NCBI GenBank assembly: GCA_934747325.1 | Contig: CAKVGW010000033.1 | Location: 1-20,359, forward strand | DNA: 20,359 bases | Direction: 5' to 3' | Source: an uncultured Candidatus Melainabacteria bacterium | GTDB lineage: Bacteria; Cyanobacteriota; Vampirovibrionia; Gastranaerophilales; Gastranaerophilaceae | Part shown: piece after piece, positions 20,220 to 20,359 of the stretch | How the letters are laid out: the number at the start of each line of letters is the position of its first letter | How positions within the stretch are numbered: position 1 is the first letter of the stretch | Translations under genes and position numbers: made by a program | The notes under the pieces: model-generated | Told to the model about the DNA's origin: nothing | Databases searched by the model: none | What the model saw: only the letters and a program-made list of their open reading frames with translations

Positions 20220-20250
20220 GCTACGCACGTAGATATTTGGTCGGATGACA
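20220..20250 (+). repeat. Degenerate direct repeat, copy A
   Basis: This 31-base unit matches 20329-20359 at 27 of 31 positions. The last 13 bases (TGGTCGGATGACA) and the first ten (GCTACGCACG) are identical. CTAC-GCAC-GTAG at 20221-20232 can form a small hairpin. The unit sits nine bases after the hook/rod gene stop. Confidence 0.7.
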
Positions 20251-20328
20251 GAGGTGAGTCTACAAGTTTGAATTAGCATTACAGGTCATCCTCTATAGTG
20301 TGGTTACAGGTTGGGCTTTATTTACAAG

Positions 20329-20359
20329 GCTACGCACGCAGACAAATGGTCGGATGACA
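20329..20359 (+). repeat. Degenerate direct repeat, copy B, at the window end
   Basis: This is the second copy, 109 bases from the first; it runs to the last base and probably continues. Between the copies GTCATCC (20286-20292) is an inverted match to the GGATGAC core of the unit. The spacing is too long and the copies too divergent for a CRISPR array; an interspersed intergenic repeat family is more likely. Confidence 0.65.

Noticed and set aside
20220..20359. CRISPR array
   Set aside because: Only two imperfect copies 109 bases apart, no uniform spacers, no cas genes in the window.

Overview
The window looks like chromosomal DNA from a non-photosynthetic relative of the cyanobacteria, most likely Vampirovibrionia (Melainabacteria), order Gastranaerophilales. 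This is inferred from AT-rich DNA with a Gram-negative-type gene set, a DUF561/Ycf23 protein (a family I know mainly from cyanobacteria and plastids), an SLH-domain envelope protein, a YvcK homologue with an N-terminal membrane anchor as in cyanobacteria, and a flagellar operon. No photosynthesis gene, tRNA, rRNA, CRISPR array or phage gene was seen.

Layout. 1-1110: the end of a YkgJ-type cysteine-cluster gene converges on a uridine phosphorylase gene across a shared hairpin terminator. 1129-2230: a secreted protein of unknown function and a small XRE regulator, both on the minus strand. 2231-5921: a probable surface-glycan operon, starting with a possible 49-residue ORF and continuing with three overlapping glycosyltransferase genes; the first fuses a GT-A domain to a DUF1792 (GT-D) domain. 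5923-6579: a short periplasmic HtrA-like protease. 6660-8829: two well-expressed-looking single genes, DUF561 and an SLH protein, each with a promoter and terminator. 8841-8967: a GC-rich 127-bp element with perfect 38-bp inverted arms. 8981-11161: an orphan ribbon-helix-helix protein, then a GT4 glycosyltransferase coupled to an orphan sugar-ABC permease. 11296-12621: an M16 peptidase. 12631-14868: a four-cysteine small protein, a divergent kinase-like protein and a metal-efflux-type permease. 14982-15467: a membrane-anchored Hsp20-like protein. 15545-17652: a PxpA-like and YvcK two-gene operon. 17810-20211: fliJ, fliK and a hook/rod gene, overlapping one another. 20220-20359: degenerate direct repeats.

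Four start codons should differ from the longest open frame: DUF561 at 6731, the M16 peptidase at 11296, the metal permease at 14868 and YvcK at 16855. The most striking pattern is that three minus-strand genes without a Shine-Dalgarno (starts 1866, 11161 and 14868) each have a -35/-10 promoter whose -10 box ends exactly six bases before the ATG. This predicts leaderless mRNAs. Other points to follow up are the G-quadruplex-capable inverted-repeat element, the unclassified kinase-like protein, and dyad or direct-repeat operator candidates at 2260-2293 and 12851-12867.
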